Assembly: GCA_023434535.1 (NCBI GenBank)
Contig: JAEYSR010000278.1
Span: forward strand, 1-13,674
From: Actinomycetes bacterium
Lineage (GTDB): Bacteria > Actinomycetota > Acidimicrobiia > Acidimicrobiales > Microtrichaceae
Direction of reading: 5' to 3'
DNA length: 13,674 bases
A program made the position numbers and the translations under genes. Below are positions 12,562 to 13,674 of this stretch, one piece after another; position 1 is the stretch's first letter; the number at the start of each line of letters is the position of its first letter. Below the pieces are notes generated by a model that was not told the origin of the DNA, did not search any database, and saw nothing but the letters and a program-made list of their open reading frames with translations.

Positions 12562-13041
12562 TCAACAACGACCGCCGGTTCCGAAGCTCTGCGTCCAGTA
12601 GTTGACGCCGCCCGCTCCCGCTGCGAGCCCGAACCCGACGTGGGTGTAGCTACCCAGGATGTTGGCGCGGTGGCCCGAGGAGCCCATCCACGACGTCATC
12701 ACCTGTCCCGTGGAGGTCTGGCCGGCCGCCACGTTCTCCGCGAGCGACCGCCACCCGGTGTAGCCGGCCGCGTTGGCGTTGGCGGACAGGTTGGCGTGGA
12801 ACATCCGGTTGGCCGCGGCCTGGGCGTTCGACTGGTTCTGGGCGGCGACGTTCAGGGTGCCGCACAGCGTCAGCGGTGCGAGACCTGCGTTGGCCCGGTG
12901 GGCGTTCACCGACGCCAGCATCTCCTGCTGCCACCCCGTCGCGGCGGGGGCGGCGGACGGCGCCGGAGCAGCGGTGCACGCGCCCAGGACGAGGGCGGCG
13001 CCCAGGACCGCGGCGAGGGCGGCGGATCGTGCGCGGTTCAT
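12562..13041 (-). CDS. CAP-superfamily (SCP/PR1-like) secreted lipoprotein
   Basis: This 159-aa exported protein has a lipoprotein signal (1-21), with NRAR followed by a hydrophobic core and lipobox LGAC (19-22), so C22 should be lipidated. A short Ala/Pro linker leads to a compact CAP domain (about 36-159). CAP features are VNAHRANAGLAPL (45-57), MFHANL (80-85, H82), LAENVAAG (100-107, E102), SSGHRANIL (121-129, H124), and a terminal GVNYWTQSFG. The two His and the Glu form the usual CAP cavity. C60 and the last residue C159 could form a disulfide. The ATG at 13041 is preceded by GGAGG with 7-nt spacing; the open frame upstream to 13161 is non-coding. Bacterial CAP proteins have diverse, mostly unknown, envelope roles. 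Confidence 0.9.
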   Translation of the reverse strand: MNRARSAALAAVLGAALVLGACTAAPAPSAAPAATGWQQEMLASVNAHRANAGLAPLTLCGTLNVAAQNQSNAQAAANRMFHANLSANANAAGYTGWRSLAENVAAGQTSTGQVMTSWMGSSGHRANILGSYTHVGFGLAAGAGGVNYWTQSFGTGGRC

Positions 13042-13179
13042 GTCGGGACCTCCGTGGCCGGCCGTCGGGGCCGTCGTGTCGTCGCCAGGTGGTCGGTACG
13101 GCAGCGGCAGAACTTGAGCGTCGGAGCGGGTGAACGGCCCGTCCTGGGTGCATCTGCCCACACCACCTGCTCCGTCGGC

Positions 13180-13185
13180 AATGAT
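13180..13185 (+). promoter_or_regulatory. Possible -10 (AATGAT) before the terminal partial gene
   Basis: AATGAT matches 4 of 6 bases of TATAAT and ends 8 nt before the GTG at 13194. This would give a leaderless transcript. No Shine-Dalgarno or -35 is evident. Confidence 0.3.
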
Positions 13186-13193
13186 TCCGGGTG

Positions 13194-13674
13194 GTGAGCG
13201 AAGAATCCGTGACCCGGGCCGACGCTGCGGCCGATCCCAACTGGGGCGTCGACGCGGCCCTCGGCGCGGCCTCGATCGCGGCCAAGGTTGCGGGGGGAGT
13301 GGCCTCCACCGTCATCACCTCTGCGCCGATGAAGGCCTTCGGGGGCGCTGCCAAGTGGATCGCCCAGCCGTTGACCCGCCAAGGAGCGACGGTGCGGGAC
13401 TCCATCGCCACCGACGGAGTCCCGGCGGCCAAGGACATGATCCGTCGGGCGACCCCGGCTGTCGTCGACGCGATCGACCTCGACACCATCCTGGACGCGG
13501 TCGACGTGCAGGGCCTGATCGGTCGGGTCGACGTCGACGGCATCGTGTCGCGGGTGGACGTGGACGGCATCGTGTCCCGCGTCGACATCGACGGCATCCT
13601 CACCCGCGTCGACATCGACGGGATCCTGTCGCGGATCGACATCGGTGCGCTGCTGACGCGGATCGACCTGAACC
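13194..13674 (+). CDS. Partial protein with Asp-rich nine-residue repeats (3' end outside window)
   Basis: The frame is open from tandem GTG codons at 13191 and 13194 to the window end, giving about 160 residues without a stop. It starts SEESVTRADAAADPNWGVDAALGA and continues with an amphipathic, Ala-rich region (about 20-90) lacking a clear TM helix. From about residue 93 there are tandem nine-residue repeats of the type RVDVDGIVS. I recall similar Asp-periodic repeats ahead of RDD membrane domains in actinobacterial proteins, so an RDD-type protein is plausible but unproven because the rest is missing. It is divergent from the CAP lipoprotein. G/C-ending codons throughout support it being real; either GTG could be the start. 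Confidence 0.7.
   Translation, partial: MSEESVTRADAAADPNWGVDAALGAASIAAKVAGGVASTVITSAPMKAFGGAAKWIAQPLTRQGATVRDSIATDGVPAAKDMIRRATPAVVDAIDLDTILDAVDVQGLIGRVDVDGIVSRVDVDGIVSRVDIDGILTRVDIDGILSRIDIGALLTRIDLN
13470..13674 (+). repeat. Tandem 27-bp / nine-residue coding repeats
   Basis: There are seven complete units and a partial eighth: AIDLDTILD, AVDVQGLIG, RVDVDGIVS twice, RVDIDGILT, RVDIDGILS, RIDIGALLT, RIDLN. Hydrophobic residues at positions 2, 4, 7 and 8 alternate with Asp at 3 and usually 5. The central units are most alike, indicating recent duplication there. The array continues past the window. Confidence 0.85.

Noticed and set aside
13042..13161. Longer N-terminus for the CAP lipoprotein (start at 13161)
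   Set aside because: It would bury the lipoprotein signal. The ATG at 13041 has a GGAGG and is followed directly by a standard signal peptide.
1..13674. CRISPR arrays, tRNA/rRNA genes, insertion sequences or phage genes
   Set aside because: No direct-repeat/spacer array, tRNA cloverleaf, transposase or terminal inverted repeats were recognised on reading through. The only tandem repeats are the coding ones at the right end.

Overview
This is a GC-rich (roughly 70%) bacterial window with GTG starts, almost uniform G/C third codon positions and genes packed on both strands. The gene set points to Actinobacteria: an actinobacterial-type DapD, LexA boxes of the GAAC-N4-GTTC type, the neighbourhood lexA / LysM-protein / nrdR known from mycobacteria, and a B12-dependent ribonucleotide reductase. 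Repeated TAGGGT -10-like hexamers a few bases before start codons suggest frequent leaderless transcription. My best guess is an Acidimicrobiia-like or other deep actinobacterial lineage, but this is not proven by anything in the window.

Layout. Positions 1-208 hold the Pro/Gly-rich tail of an unidentified protein. dapE (257-1333) and dapD (1408-2550) follow, two enzymes of the succinylase branch of lysine/meso-diaminopimelate synthesis. They converge on lexA (2615-3325, minus) across a strong hairpin. The lexA upstream region (3326-3630) carries four LexA-box-like sites. The divergent gene there encodes a one-TM LysM protein (3631-4062), a likely SOS-induced cell-division suppressor. nrdR (4167-4634, + strand) comes next, then a convergent RibD/DHFR-like reductase (4678-5415, minus). 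A 456-bp regulatory region leads into nrdJ (5872-8664), the class II ribonucleotide reductase. SOS control, dNTP supply and division arrest therefore lie side by side.

Positions 8669-11993 (minus) form a tightly coupled three-gene operon: OmpR-family response regulator, histidine kinase with almost no extracellular sensor, and a polytopic DUF4173-like membrane protein. Each junction is a 4-bp stop/start overlap. Next come a 118-aa acidic orphan (12146-12502, + strand), a CAP-superfamily lipoprotein (12562-13041, minus), and the start of a protein with nine-residue Asp-rich repeats that runs off the window (13194 onward).

The most unusual signal is in nrdJ. In an otherwise G/C-ending gene, about 16 consecutive codons exactly around the catalytic-cysteine motif NPCSE and the next conserved cysteine are A/T-ending and locally low in GC. 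This fits the footprint of a lost intein or homing element, since NPC|SE is a known intein insertion point in NrdJ. Other notable signals are the cluster of LexA boxes (two of them exact reverse complements of each other), a 9-mer present three times upstream of nrdJ, and strong tetraloop hairpins in the nrdJ leader.
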